DNA of 64,000 bases, taken from Latrodectus hesperus (Eukaryota > Arthropoda > Arachnida > Araneae > Theridiidae). The notes under the pieces are model-generated. The model did no database searches. It had not been told where the DNA came from and worked only from the letters and a program-made list of their open reading frames with translations. Each line of letters opens with the position of its first letter. Position 1 is the first letter of the stretch. Where the stretch lies: the NCBI GenBank assembly GCA_037975125.1, contig CM075857.1, positions 38,837,436 to 38,901,435 on the forward strand, written 5' to 3'. This document shows, piece after piece, positions 1-15,284 of this stretch. The position numbers and the translations under genes were made by a program.

Positions 1-204
1 CACACACACACAGGTTGGTCTAAGCTGGCAAGTGCGCTCTATGTGTTTTCACCGCCAATCCGAGGACCCAAATTATATACTAAACTTACAGGAATATTTT
101 TACAAAATTTATTATTATGGTTTAAAATGTGATTTTAACAATCGTGTGACATAAATTATTTCAATATTTTTATTTTTTCAAATATGTGTTTTCTCAAGGT
201 AAGC

Positions 205-447
205 GAGGACCTATGATACACACCTGTTACTGAGAACCTATGATACATACCTGTTACTGAGAACCTTTCATACACACTTGTTACCGAGGACCTCTCGTAC
301 ACACTTGTAAGTGCGGACCTTTCATACACACCTATAAGTGCGGTCCTTTCATACACACCTGTAAATGAGGACCTTTCATACACACCTCCAACCACGGACT
401 TCTCATACATACCTGCAAACGTGGATCTCACAAACACATATGCAAAT
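205..447 (-). repeat. 27-bp minisatellite, 9 tandem units
   Basis: Nine head-to-tail units of exactly 27 bp start at 205, 232, 259 and so on to 421. Each has a GAGGACC-like head and a TACACAC-like core, with substitutions but no indels. Because 27 is divisible by three, the minus strand reads as a stop-free 9-residue repeat (core VYER/VYHR) over most of the array. I regard this as a consequence of the period, not proof of a protein: no signal peptide or other domain accompanies it. A (CA)n run occupies the first bases of the window about 190 bp upstream. A second array of the same period and a related core lies at 17602-17823. Confidence 0.9.
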
Positions 448-3430
448 TAGGATAATATATGCATTCTTTTAAAAGATAATATTATGTTGTAATCTGTATC
501 TTAAGATAGATTTACTTGTTTCATCAATTTAGCATAAAACTTTGTTTTAAAATCCTACAGAGAGAATCTCAAAAGAAAACGATATATTTTTCCACACAAA
601 ATGCAAGAGGTCAATAAAAACAATGCTTTAACGAGAATTTATTCATCATGTATAAAAAGTGCAAGGATGATATGACTGAAAATTATAATATTTCTACCAT
701 TGAATAATATTTTAAGAAAAGTTTTTTTATTTTTATTATTTATTTTATTTTTATTTTTATTTTTTTTTTAAATCCTGATTGTGTTCCTGAAAGAGTTAAT
801 GAACACTTGGAAGGATTTTTTTACTAAGCAGTAAAGTAATTTATCATTGGAAAATATTTTATGTGGATACATGTTTTCGCTCCCAACTAATATTTTTCAG
901 CAATAAAAAATAAGTTTTATTAAATTCCAAAAAAAAAAATCATTTAAATATTTTATAGATATTTTTTTATATTTGCTTTTTAAAAAATAAATATTTCTAA
1001 TACAACTTTTAGTTTAAATATTTAAGATGAAATTTATTAGTATTTTTTGAAATCATAATAAGCATAATTATTAATTCAATCTCTTGAAGAATGAGTAATT
1101 TTAATGTTTAACATTAAAATTATGAAAGAAAGAGTGTAAAATGTCATTCAGTATATATTGGTTTTATAATAATAAGTATCTAAATAACTAATTATAATTA
1201 GATCAATTAAATAATTTTAAATATTGTTGACTAAATTAATAGATATATTCAAAAAATGTATTTTCATAGGCATAAATTAATTAACAAGAAAGAAATTTTT
1301 ACCAAATTTCTACAATGATAACTTTAAATTAATGTTATCAGTTGTTAGAGCTATTTTTTATTTACCATACTGAAAAAGCTGATTTCTCGTATTGTCGTGT
1401 CATGTCACGTATATACATGTCACATAAAATTGTATTTCTTTGATAAATATTAGAATTTATTTGTAAAAATTTATTTTGAATATTTTATTTTGAAGCATTA
1501 ATTTACGTTGTAACTTTAATAAAAGCTTTTTTTTTAAAAAAAAAGAGCATTTTTCAAACACTTAAAAGAATACCTTTAGAAATATTTTTTTTCTTTAAGA
1601 AAAATGTTTTACTTCCTTATGAAAATAAATGTACTAACGCCATGAGTACTTTTGTATTCAACACCAGAAAGGGTGCTTTCTGTTTCCCACTACCTGTTTC
1701 GTTAATCAGTAGCTACATAAAATTACCCCTCGAAGTTTCTGAGTACGGGCGGAGGAAGAAAAGAAATGGTCACCGAAAATGACACCGGAATCCCCCTTTG
1801 ACGACCTTATCAGGCATTGAGGGAGAATATATTTCCCCTCTTCCGCTGATATAGAAGAAAACATACATTTCAGAGTACGGTTTTTAAAAATCATAATAAT
1901 AATTTTATTATTAATCCTAATAAAAAGTTATGCATTGCCTCGCACACACATTGAATGATTTTTTTTGTTTCATTAAATGGTCAAAAATATCATGAATGTT
2001 TAAATATAAAATTGAAAACATGAATTAATAAAAATGTATGTATCTATCATTTCAATTGCCTGTATAAAAGAGCGTGAGCTTTGTAAATTTCGTTTTAATA
2101 ATATTCAGTTAGTTTATTAAGATTGAAGTTCACACATTTATTAGTTTTTCAATAGCGTTTCAAAACGTGAGTCAATAGCAAACAGCCTTTATGTGAACTT
2201 CTGACTTAATTAGTTCTTATTCTGTCAGCAAAAATCAAAAGTTTTTAAAGCTAATAACCTATCATGATATAGTTTACAGGTGTCAAGTTGTAATTTTTTT
2301 ATTTTCCTCATCTTTACATAGATAAAATATTCCTTTCTATTTTCATGATTTCAATATTTTTTGACGTTATTTTAAGTATATATATCCTGATTTTTAACTT
2401 CTATATTTTGTTAAATAGCTCTTTTTAATTCCAATTACTTAATGTATTTCGTAATTAAACTGAGATTTCTTTTTTACTTTAAATAAACTTCAAGTTATTT
2501 TCTACAAGTAATAATCTATTCTTTAAATTACTTATTGAATTTTAGATATGGAATATCAGCGTTACATCTGCTTGCATCTGATTCCTTCAAAAACTACTTA
2601 TAATATTTTCCTTTTCATTTGTTCGTGTTCTCTAAGGAAATCAAATATTTAAAATTGATAATCAAAGATTAAGGAGAGTGTTGCAAAAAGGTTTTAATGT
2701 AAAAGAGCTTAATATAGTTGATTCGAAAATACCTCTGTATTATACAGTAATAAAATGCTTAATAAAGTTCTTCCTACTGGTTTATAAGTATAGAGGTACA
2801 CTGAACGTCTATTTGACGGATCTAAAGTATGCCTCTCAAAGTTATTTATAGAAAAGAAAGAAGTCTATTTGAAGTATGCAAAATATGCAGTAATCGGGAT
2901 GCGCAAGATGTCCAAATCGAAACGTTCGGATTTTAAATGGATGTACTACATTTTTTACTTAATCCATAAAGAAAATTTATACAAAAAGGGAAATAAAAAA
3001 ATTCTACTTATAGTATCATACTATTTCTATGTAAGTCGCAACAGTGATAAGGAAGATGTTTAATGGATACTCCATATTACTTTTAAAGCAACTAGGAATC
3101 CACATAAAATAAAATTTCTCGATTATAACTGAACCGCAAACGGTTATTTTTGCATGAACGAAAACCGGAATTCATATATTTTATTTTAATTTAAGAGGAA
3201 AGAAAAATACAGTTTGAAGTCTTGATTCAAAAAGATTTTCAACTTCAACTTTTTACATAATAAAGATAAGGGGCTTATTTATTGTGGACAGTATGAGGCT
3301 TTCTAATTGAGGCATTAGAAGTCCTTTTCCTTGTCTTGGAAGTCTTGGAAGTCTTAGAAGTCCTTTACTATTATTACTTTCTTTTAATGCCAAAATCTCA
3401 TCTAATGTTTTCTCATTCTTAATATTTTAC
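448..3430. other. AT-rich non-coding stretch
   Basis: No gene is recognisable. It contains a T-rich low-complexity tract (about 725-770), one copy of a 147-bp dispersed repeat (1215-1361), and a richer-GC pocket at about 1630-1830 that includes a short inverted repeat (CAGAAAG...CTTTCTG, 1664-1681). A short run of a 9-10-base TTGGAAGTC-type repeat lies at about 3325-3365. Open frames here are short and have no recognisable domains. Confidence 0.6.
1215..1361. repeat. Dispersed direct repeat, copy 1
   Basis: This stretch aligns almost base for base with 7572-7717 (same strand), by eye over 90% identical with one or two single-base indels. Weaker similarity may continue downstream (1480-1570 against about 8240-8340), suggesting an old segmental duplication or an unrecognised interspersed repeat. 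It encodes nothing. Confidence 0.75.
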
Positions 3431-3432
3431 TA

Positions 3433-4323
3433 TTAGGTTGGTGCGTATGAAATGTCGGATTCTTAAGTGATTGTATAAAACTGCATATCTTTCTTCAAAA
3501 GCTGTTTATTCAATCAAAGTATGCTCCATTCGCTTCAATACACTTCTCCCAACGAGATTTTAAAGCGTAGATGCCTGTCTTAAAAAAATTTTGGTCTTTA
3601 GAATTAATAAACTCTGATATCGAGTTTCTTAGACTGTCTTCATTTTCATAGTGTTTGCCCCTTAAAAACAGCTCTAAATGCTTGAAAAAATGAAAATAGG
3701 TCGGCGAGAGATCCGGTGAATATGGTGGATGCTGCAATGATGAGCATACGTTTAACCGATCCAGCTTATTTCGCTCTGTCAGTGCGTGCGGTACCCACTT
3801 GTCCATCTTCTTAACCTTGCCAATCTCAGAAAGGTGTCTCAATAGCGTTGTATGGTCAACTTTCATCCTGATAGCAAGTTCCCTCGTGGATACGGCTGGA
3901 TCCACTTCCACTAGAGCCTTCAGGTCATCATTCTTCACAGACATTTTGGGTCTTCCGCGCGGCTCATTTTGCAGTGAAAAATCGCCAGTCCGAAATTTTT
4001 CGAACCAACGCTGCACTTTCCGATCGTTAACCGTATTCTCCCCAAACGCTTGGTTTATGTTGCGTGCAGCTTTTGCAGCACTATTACCAAGTTTGTACTC
4101 ATATAAGAAAATGACGCGAATGTCGGCAGAATTCATATCGGCAATAAACTCAAAAGAAATAAAAAGGGAAGACCTTCGAGAAAACCTATTTTGCTGAAAT
4201 GAGTCTCTGGCAATGGACAATACGAGTATGAATGAGGTTATGCCAAATACAAAAGTATAACGAAAACAGGAGGAAAACGTCCGCATGTAAAGAGAATCCG
4301 ACATTTCATACGCACGAACCTAA
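3433..4323 (-). mobile_element. Mariner element, internally deleted, with TIRs and TA target duplication
   Basis: The element is 891 bp, bounded by 31-bp terminal inverted repeats (3433-3463 and 4293-4323, 30 of 31 matching) that begin TTAGGTTSGTGCGTATG. A TA dinucleotide flanks each side (3431-3432, 4324-4325), the canonical mariner target duplication. Full-length mariners are about 1.3 kb, so about 400 bp is missing. The TIR start resembles that of the Hsmar1/cecropia group. With near-identical ends it could have been mobilised in trans. Confidence 0.93.
3510..4136 (-). pseudogene. Mariner transposase, in-frame internal deletion
   Basis: The reading frame is open for 208 codons from the methionine at 4136 (the frame stays open further upstream into the TIR, but family alignment favours this start: MNSADIRVIFLYEYKLG). 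The N-terminal paired helix-turn-helix region is intact (SAAKAARNIN, then RKVQRWFEKF and the GRP linker). After RNKLDRLNVCSSL the frame jumps to HPPYSPDLSPTYFHFF, which in mariners lies beyond the second catalytic aspartate. The whole central catalytic segment with the first two aspartates is therefore gone, and the third (SPTDY in the family) reads SPTYF. The usual length is about 345 residues. The product could at most bind TIRs; it cannot cut. Confidence 0.92.
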
Positions 4324-4723
4324 TATTTTCATATCTTTCTTATCAAAAGTATGGCATTTGCTTTACACTTAACAGCACAACTTTTTTAGACAAATCTCGC
4401 GTACATAAAATGAATACTCAAAAATAACTTTCATTTATATAAAAGTGAATCTTACAACTTTTATATTTACATTGTTATATCCTCCGTGTTTTTTATAAAA
4501 GTATTTTGTTTTCCGACTGAATTCTTCCAAAATAGAAGTCTTTAAAATAACCTCACAAAATTTAAATATATTCTTAAAAAACAAAATGTTAAAATATTTT
4601 TTAAATAACAAAATAAAAATATCTATAAGACTACCAATATTACACATATGGGTTGTATCTCAGTTCATTATATTTTTTACATTTTCTTCAATAAAGTAAA
4701 TAAATGTCTAGATGTTTGTAGAA

Positions 4724-4724
<1 letters not shown>

Positions 4725-4814
<90 letters not shown>
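4725..4814. repeat. (TA)n microsatellite, 90 bp
   Basis: An uninterrupted run of TA dinucleotides. Confidence 0.97.
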
Positions 4815-4821
<7 letters not shown>

Positions 4822-5039
4822 TCTCATATAACTTACAAAATAATTTGAAAGAGGACTGACTTTGTTTTAAAATACTGTGTTATTCTCATGAACATGTTTT
4901 CTTTCTTATATTTTTGATTTTTTATAATAAAAAATATTACTTTTGTAAAAATCTATATTGAATTAATTTCCTCTAATTTTGGGTATAATTTTTGGTATTC
5001 AGGTTTCAGTATCAGAGTCAGTAATATATTTGATCGGGG

Positions 5040-5228
<189 letters not shown>

Positions 5229-5419
5229 GAACAATTTATAGTAATTCAATCCTAAAATCTACTTTTAAATGATAATAACGAATTTAAAGTTAAAATACAT
5301 ATAGCCATTTTCTCAATCCAAACGGCAGGAATCTAACATGCACTATTTACAGAAACCATTTCTGCTATTCATATACATATGCCCTTTTAGTGAGAAAAGG
5401 TTCCTTTCTCGACAAGGAA

Positions 5420-5447
5420 GCTGTTTCCCGCTCTGTCACGAAACAGC
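5420..5447. other. Perfect hairpin: 8-bp stem, 12-base loop
   Basis: GCTGTTTC at 5420-5427 pairs with GAAACAGC at 5440-5447. An alternative stem (CCCGCT with AGCGGG) overlaps it. It sits in a locally GC-richer block (about 5380-5480) inside very AT-rich DNA. No function is assigned. Confidence 0.5.
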
Positions 5448-5829
5448 GGGATTCTTATGGGGAGAAGATTTTCCAAGAATTTCCCCTGTCTTAAGTTACC
5501 GTCATGTAAGATGAAAATCAGTTAAGTTTGGCCTTAAAAATATTGGCGTTGTACCGTAATATATATGGTATAGTTAGAGTTGTGGTCAGAGCTTGATTTG
5601 CAGAAATAAAAGAGAATTTGAATTAAAATTAAAAATTCTAATATGTACGCGTTATTCTCATGCTAAAGATCAACAATCATAAAGCTGGCTTAAAAAATAA
5701 TAATTTTTTGAATACTGTGAAAAATTCTAAAGAAATTACGAATAGACTTTCTTTTGAAATTGTTCGACAATTGCTAAGGTTAGCTGAATTACATATAATC
5801 GTTCCAACTCAAAGAATTTTTCTTAATGC

Positions 5830-5854
5830 AAAAAAAAAAAAAAAAAAAAAAAAA
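5830..5854. repeat. Poly(A) tract, 25 bases
   Basis: Homopolymer. It could be the tail of an old retrotransposed sequence, but no element is recognisable immediately upstream. Confidence 0.9.
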
Positions 5855-7571
5855 GCAAATTTTGCTAATTATATTCAATAGAAATCTTTTAAGCACTGCT
5901 ATATTATATTATATATAGCAGTTTATAACGTCACACTAAAGTAGGAACAGTAAAAATCTGTATTTTCTGAAAAATAGGTTTTTATGCTGAAAAAATTGTT
6001 GTGATATTTTGCTTACAAATCTGTTATTCTTGGAATGAGCAAATTTTTTTTTAATATTCTTTTATTTGAGAAAATTTAAAATACGTTTTTTTCTATGACA
6101 CATATAGTGCTGATATTTGTAAAAATTTTGTTCAGTAATTGTTTTTAGATTATATATTCTGGTTTCTCTCCGAAAATGATAATTTTAATGCTGCTGTTAT
6201 ATGCAGCTCAACGATGAATGGCAAAAATTCTTCTACATTACAGTGGCACAATAATGATATTTATCTCTTATATTAAGTTGTTAATGAAGGTGGCTGACTT
6301 ATAAATAAAGAAAATGAAATTAACAACTCTTTAAGTGGCTTGTCTATTTTTTTCACTCACATTTAATAATTGACATATTTTTTGTGAAAATATAAGAAAA
6401 CTCTCAAAGCATTTAGGAGATATTTATCATTTTGTAATAAATTTAAATATAAGGTATATTATATTGTCTTTTCCAAATCTGCAGTAATTAAAATTTCTTG
6501 AAATCTAACATGTTAAAAAAAGATTTCAATTTATTTGATGTTCCTTTTCAAAGAAATCACAAGTAGCAATTTTTTACAGATATGTATATGTGTATCCTTG
6601 GACCAAATATTATTTAATAAGAAATTTTATTGCACTTATTTAGGATAGATATATATTACCATAAGTTTCATATATTGCATAAATATATGCTTGATAGGTT
6701 TAATACTATAAAATAATTTTACTATTTAGATAAAATTAAGAATTAGAGTATCAAAATTATTTATTCAGCTTATTTCATGCGTGAATCAGTAGAGTCCGTA
6801 TTTTGCTAATATTCTATGCAAAAGATTTCCACTAGTAATCAGCAAAACGAATGGACACTTCCTGTTTGTGAATGACTCAGAAACAGTACGCCGGAAAAAG
6901 GGACCACTCGTGATTTAGTTCCCACGGGTTTCCTCAGAAATGAATTGTCCAAAATGTGGTCAGTTTACTTCCTGCCAAACAGCAAGAGAAAGAAAATTTC
7001 AAACTAAAATAACTGGGGTCATACATTCGAGTACTCAAACTTCTGTGGGCTCTTGATTCAAATATAATTGCTGCTTTTTATATACAAAAATCGTCAATTC
7101 TAAAAAACTATCACCATAAAAGATTTTGGGGAAAAATATAAATGTCGGTCTTTTAATGGAAAGCGTATTTGCATATTTAAGTTTTATATATTTAACAAAG
7201 AAGAACAAACAACTCAAAACTTGATAAAGATTTTGACAGCTAATGATTTTTTTAAAAAATATTAAAAACATATTTAATCGGGAGTTTTAAAACTCACTTT
7301 ATTGGTTTAATAATAATATTCTAATAATTAGATATTTGAAGTGAAATATTTTATTACATTAACATTTTTTACGCACATAAATTTTTTTGTAACTTTTCCC
7401 CTTCAGTGAAACATAAATGCTTCGAAATATACATGTGTAGAAATGCTAAATTGAATTAAAGAATATTGAAAAGAAAGTAACTTTATAAACATAATAGAGT
7501 TAAATTTGTTTTTTAGTCTATCATTAGAAAATAAAAATATGGATCCAATTTTGCTTACAGCAAGTAAATAT

Positions 7572-7717
7572 TTTTAAATATTATTGACTAAATTAATAGA
7601 TATTTTCAAAAATTGTATTTTGGTAAGCATAAATTAATTAACAAGAAAGACATTTTTACCAAATTTCTACAATGATAACTTTAAATTAATGTTATCAATT
7701 GTTAAAGTTATTTTTTA
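7572..7717. repeat. Dispersed direct repeat, copy 2
   Basis: Partner of 1215-1361, same orientation, 6.36 kb away. See that entry. Confidence 0.75.
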
Positions 7718-8524
7718 CAACACAAAAAAGATTATTTTTTGAATTAGAACTATTTTATTGAAATCATAATGCTTATATTAATATTAGAATTCATTTTTAA
7801 AAAATTTATTTAATAACTCATAAAAAAACACGGCATAGTGTTTATTTATAAAGTATATTTCATATATGATAAACCATAAATTATAGCAATCATTAAATAT
7901 TGAAAAATAAAAGAAGTAAATATTAAAAGTGTGTAAATTAATATATTGTTAAGTGACATTTATTTTGCATGATTTAGAAAATTTCACCTTTCACGGGATT
8001 TGTGCAAATGTTTATTGTTTTTCAAATAACAATTGCAAATTTTTATTCTCTCTCCATCATTTTAAATTATATTACAAAATCTTAGTTAAGAATATTCGAT
8101 TTTGTCTATTCAAAGTAGGAATTTATAAAAATTTGACTTTATGATTGAGAAACTAAATAAATTTATTAGTATTCAGCCAATTTTCTTATACAAAATATAT
8201 TTGGATTGAATGAATTCTCAAAATTCTGCATATTTTATAGAAACATTAATTTATGTGGAAACCCTAACAAAAGGTTTTTAAAACAAAAGACAATTTTCTA
8301 AAACACTTAATAAAATATCTTTTAAAGCTAGCAGTATTTGATATTTATTAATATCAAATGCCAGTTCATTCCTAAATGTAGTTTAGTGATTTAGTGCGAG
8401 TTCGACTGAAAATGATAACACTTTTCCTTAAAACAGTAACTTCATGGTGACGTTATGTACATCAAACGCAACAAAATGATATTCTCATGCGAAATGAGGA
8501 GTAGCACCATTTCCGTTCTTTTAC

Positions 8525-8550
8525 AAAAAAAAAAAAAAAAAAAAAAAAAA
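8525..8550. repeat. Poly(A) tract, 26 bases
   Basis: Homopolymer with no recognisable element attached. Confidence 0.9.
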
Positions 8551-9419
8551 CCAAGATACATATATGAAATGATCATATTCTAGAGCTTTGTGATTGCTTT
8601 CATACATGGAATATTTTTATAATACATGAAATATGAGTCCCCCATTTCTGTGTAATATGAAGTCTTCAAAAAATACAGGAATGTCAAAATGGAGGATGAA
8701 CAAAACTTAAGTGTAAATAGAAAATTTGATGCAGATGTTGTTAATTTGAAATTAGAAACATGTATGGTCAGAAAAAAAATCAAGAAAATTTATTTGTCTT
8801 AATCATTATATAATTGACTGTAAAGAGGAATAAAAAATTATTAAGTATGAACATCAGTTCAAATTTTCTTGAAAACTTATAAATTTTAAAGTGATAGCAT
8901 ATATAATAGAGATGGAATGAAAGCAAATCCATTGAAATAATCCGAAAAACCGGATTCAATGAACTAATCTATGTTTTTAGACCATCGAAAAGAAAAAAAT
9001 ACGTTTTTGTTTGTTTGTTTAGATAAATGTGTTTACCATTTATTCTTATTCTCTGAAGTTAAATTCTGCTTGCTTATCTTATGCGAAAAAATATTGCAAT
9101 AATTTCAGAATCATGTCTCATTCGAGCAGCAAATAAGAATTATATTTATATTTCAAATTTGTAACGCATGTTATTTGTTTGATTTCATTTAATATCGACT
9201 TTTGCTTATAAACATAAAGTAAATATGATATTTTGCATGCAAGCATAAACATTTTGCAGATTTGGATAGAAAGCTGAGAAAATATTTTAAATATCATTTC
9301 GTTGAAAAATAAATGGTTTTTAAGTTTTTTTTAACCAAAATAATAATTACACTATAAGTATAAATATGCACTTTCATTATTTACAAAACAGACAACTGGT
9401 ATTTTTGGTCCCTTTATTT

Positions 9420-9527
<108 letters not shown>

Positions 9528-9547
9528 CGATATACCCCAACACTCAA

Positions 9548-10190
9548 ACATCATGATTAGTTTTGCAGATGACACTTCCATTCTATCTATTGACTCTGAC
9601 CATAATATTGTATGCAACAAGTTAACTGAGCATATGACTCAAATTTAGAAAAGACTCAGAGTCTGGAAGATTAAAATCAACTCCTAAAAATCTCAAGCAG
9701 TCCTATTTACCAGGAACAGCTGTAAAAAAATTAAAATTGTGATGGTCTAGAGATTCCCTGGCACCCTAGTGTTGTTTACCTAGGGGTTATAATGGATGAA
9801 TGTCTCAGAATGAAGTATCATTTCATCAAAAATAAGAGCTAAATTCACGCAACTAAAATTATCATCTACCTCCTATTAGCCTCCAACTCTAAGCTTTTTT
9901 AGGAAACAAACTCCTAATTTACAAAGCCTATTTTAGGCCAATAATTACTATGTTTCTACAATTTGTGGAAAAGTATGTAATACTAACTTAAAAGTATTGA
10001 AGCCCAGCTAAACAAGCTTCTAAGAGTTATTTCTAACTCGCAATATTATTTCAGAAATGAGCGTTTTTAGAGCCAATTTTGGAATGACTATCATTAACCA
10101 CTATATAAAATTTTCAGACTTCAATTTTTACAATAACCTGTGGAAAATAAAAAAACTCTGAAGTGATGGCACTTGAACCATAGAACCTTT
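9548..10190 (+). pseudogene. Non-LTR retrotransposon reverse transcriptase fragment (jockey-like)
   Basis: The frame starting near 9548 reads ISFADDTSILS, the catalytic FADD box of non-LTR reverse transcriptases (the two aspartate codons are at 9568-9573). It is followed by the LTEHMTQI...KRLRVWKIKIN helix region that normally precedes the thumb. Several stops follow, and then the family's YLGVIMDE-type strand can be read across frameshifts near 9775-9800. Beyond about 9850 the similarity fades into short hydrophobic pieces (IISEMSVFRANFG). The palm before FADD is missing, replaced by DNA ending in the (TA)n tract. It is a dead 5'-truncated relic; no tail or target duplication was found. Confidence 0.75.
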
Positions 10191-10921
10191 ACGAACTAAA
10201 AATTTTTCATAGACTAATTGCAGTCTTTCAACTCAAACCAAATACCAATATCTGAACAATTTAAATTAATAATACACAATTAAAAGTTTATATGGATACA
10301 ACTAAAATTTTGCAGCTTATAGTTACATAACAGTGATAACATTATTGAATTAATAGATAATATGGTTCTAATTGCCTTACTGAATTGCTAATATCTTAAA
10401 TATTCAATTAATTTGATCTTAACTTGAAAACCCTTATTTGATATCCATTTTCTATATATTATTATATATCAATAATTTGGTCACATTATTTTTCTTGTGT
10501 ATATTAAGTATTAATAATGAATGAAAAATGTATGTTTATATTAGAATCATTGTATCTGATGGAATATTCCAGTTAATTCTTTTTGCCTTGCTATATACTT
10601 ATGTAGTGTATTATTGACTGAAATTTCGTTTTAACACTGAGCTTAGAAATATGGATATAATCTCTTCTATAAGTCTGTAAATAACTTCAAGCAAGTTTTT
10701 GAATTGTGTAAATATTTATATATCTTATTAATAATAATTAAATATGTGTAATGTAAAGTCACCATGCAAAGCTTCTTGGGAGTATTTAAAATGTAATCTA
10801 CTTGAGATTCATTACTCTTACTATTCATTCTGTCATTATGTGTGTATATAAAACTTAGATGCCTACCAATAACTACAAAAAGAGATAAAAGACCCTTAGG
10901 TAGACACCGCACTATTTCATT
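10191..10921. other. AT-rich non-coding stretch
   Basis: I see no gene, repeat or structured element between the two non-LTR fragments. Confidence 0.5.
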
Positions 10922-11701
10922 ATGCTAACAGAGGGTATCTGTCAAGTGGAGGGGTTGAAAGAAATCTTTTCTACTTCCGACACGTTTAAAACCAGTTTCT
11001 TGACTCGACGACTCCTGCACTTTCATTTTGTCAGGCTTCAATGGTTCCCTTCACATTGTGGTCCCAGTGAACTTATTGCAATTAATGTGGGTCTTGATAC
11101 GGTTCTTTCTCTCCCTGGGAATGAGGAAATTTGGATTTTGTCGGACAGCCGGAGCGCCATCCAGCATCTTACTAACTGGCACAGAGTCCGTGATAATACA
11201 GGAGTAGCTATCTTGGACAAGCTTAGACGACTCTCCTTATCTCGTGAGATTCACTTACAGTGGATCCCTTCCCATGTAGACATTGCGGGTAACGAATTGG
11301 CTGATGCCCTAGCAAAAAGAGGTACTGACAAGCCTTTGCTTACTCCGGCGTCTCTTACCTATTCTGAACTATATTCTAGACAGAAAGGCCTTGTTCGGTC
11401 TGCATTTGCCATTCCCCCCGTGCACCATTGGTACCAGGGTAATCGTCCTGGCGGATCTCTATCCCTCCGGTGCAGCAGACTGGAACAAACTACTATAACT
11501 CGTTTTCGAAGTGGCCACCTAAGATCATTGGCATTTAACAACAAAGAAAAGAAATTTCCAATTTGCGCTAAGTGTTTCAAAAGCCAAGCCACTCCGGATC
11601 ATATCCTTGAGTGCTTGGGACTCGATAAAGAAGATCTTCTGGAGCGACCATTTTTGGTCATTGATTTCCTGAGAGTGTATAATATCATGGACTTGGTCTA
11701 G
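10922..11701 (+). pseudogene. Non-LTR retrotransposon ORF2 C-terminus: RNase H plus CCHC motif, rearranged
   Basis: An open frame of 259 codons. Residues 51-60 (GPSELIAINV) carry the RNase H glutamate helix, SDSRSAI (about 74-80) the next aspartate, and WIPSHVDIAGNELAD (about 113-127) the C-terminal motif with the last acidic residue. Near the C-terminus CAKCFKSQATPDHILEC gives the C-x2-C-x8-H-x4-C knuckle typical of jockey/R1-type ORF2 ends. The expected N-terminal strand with the first catalytic aspartate (DGS) is absent. Instead the text before SELIAI reads LQWFPSHCG, itself a copy of the C-terminal RNase H motif, as if two elements or two registers were joined. The initiator is arbitrary. 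The absence of stops suggests a fairly recent insertion. Confidence 0.85.
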
Positions 11702-11724
11702 CGCTGCTAGACAACAGGGATCAG

Positions 11725-11741
11725 CAACAACAACAACAACA
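11725..11741 (+). repeat. (CAA)n 3' tail of the RNase H-bearing non-LTR element
   Basis: A CAA run 24 bp after the stop codon, where elements of this type end in a short simple-sequence tail. It marks the probable 3' end of the insertion. Confidence 0.6.
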
Positions 11742-11909
11742 TTGTGGTCCTTCAGAATAATTCGTCACAGAAAATTTATTCCATGTTAAACTCTTTTTAG
11801 AATTAACGCTAATAAATTTTGATTCAAAATTTAAATTTGTTAACACTATATATAATTTTATTCTACTTGAATGGAAACACTACCATCATTTTTTCCTGGT
11901 TAATGAACA

Positions 11910-15264
<3,355 letters not shown>

Positions 15265-15284
15265 CTATATATATATATATATAT
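15265..15284. repeat. (TA)10 microsatellite followed by (TG)3
   Basis: Short dinucleotide run that abuts the broken end of the minus-strand RNase H relic, just after its WIPSH motif. Confidence 0.9.

Noticed and set aside
205..447. CRISPR-like array
   Set aside because: Units are contiguous with no unique spacers, and the genome is eukaryotic; it is a minisatellite.
2869..3063. 64-codon plus-strand frame
   Set aside because: AT-driven Lys/Tyr-rich composition, no homology signal or splice context.
3799..4197. 132-codon plus-strand frame
   Set aside because: Antisense shadow of the mariner transposase.
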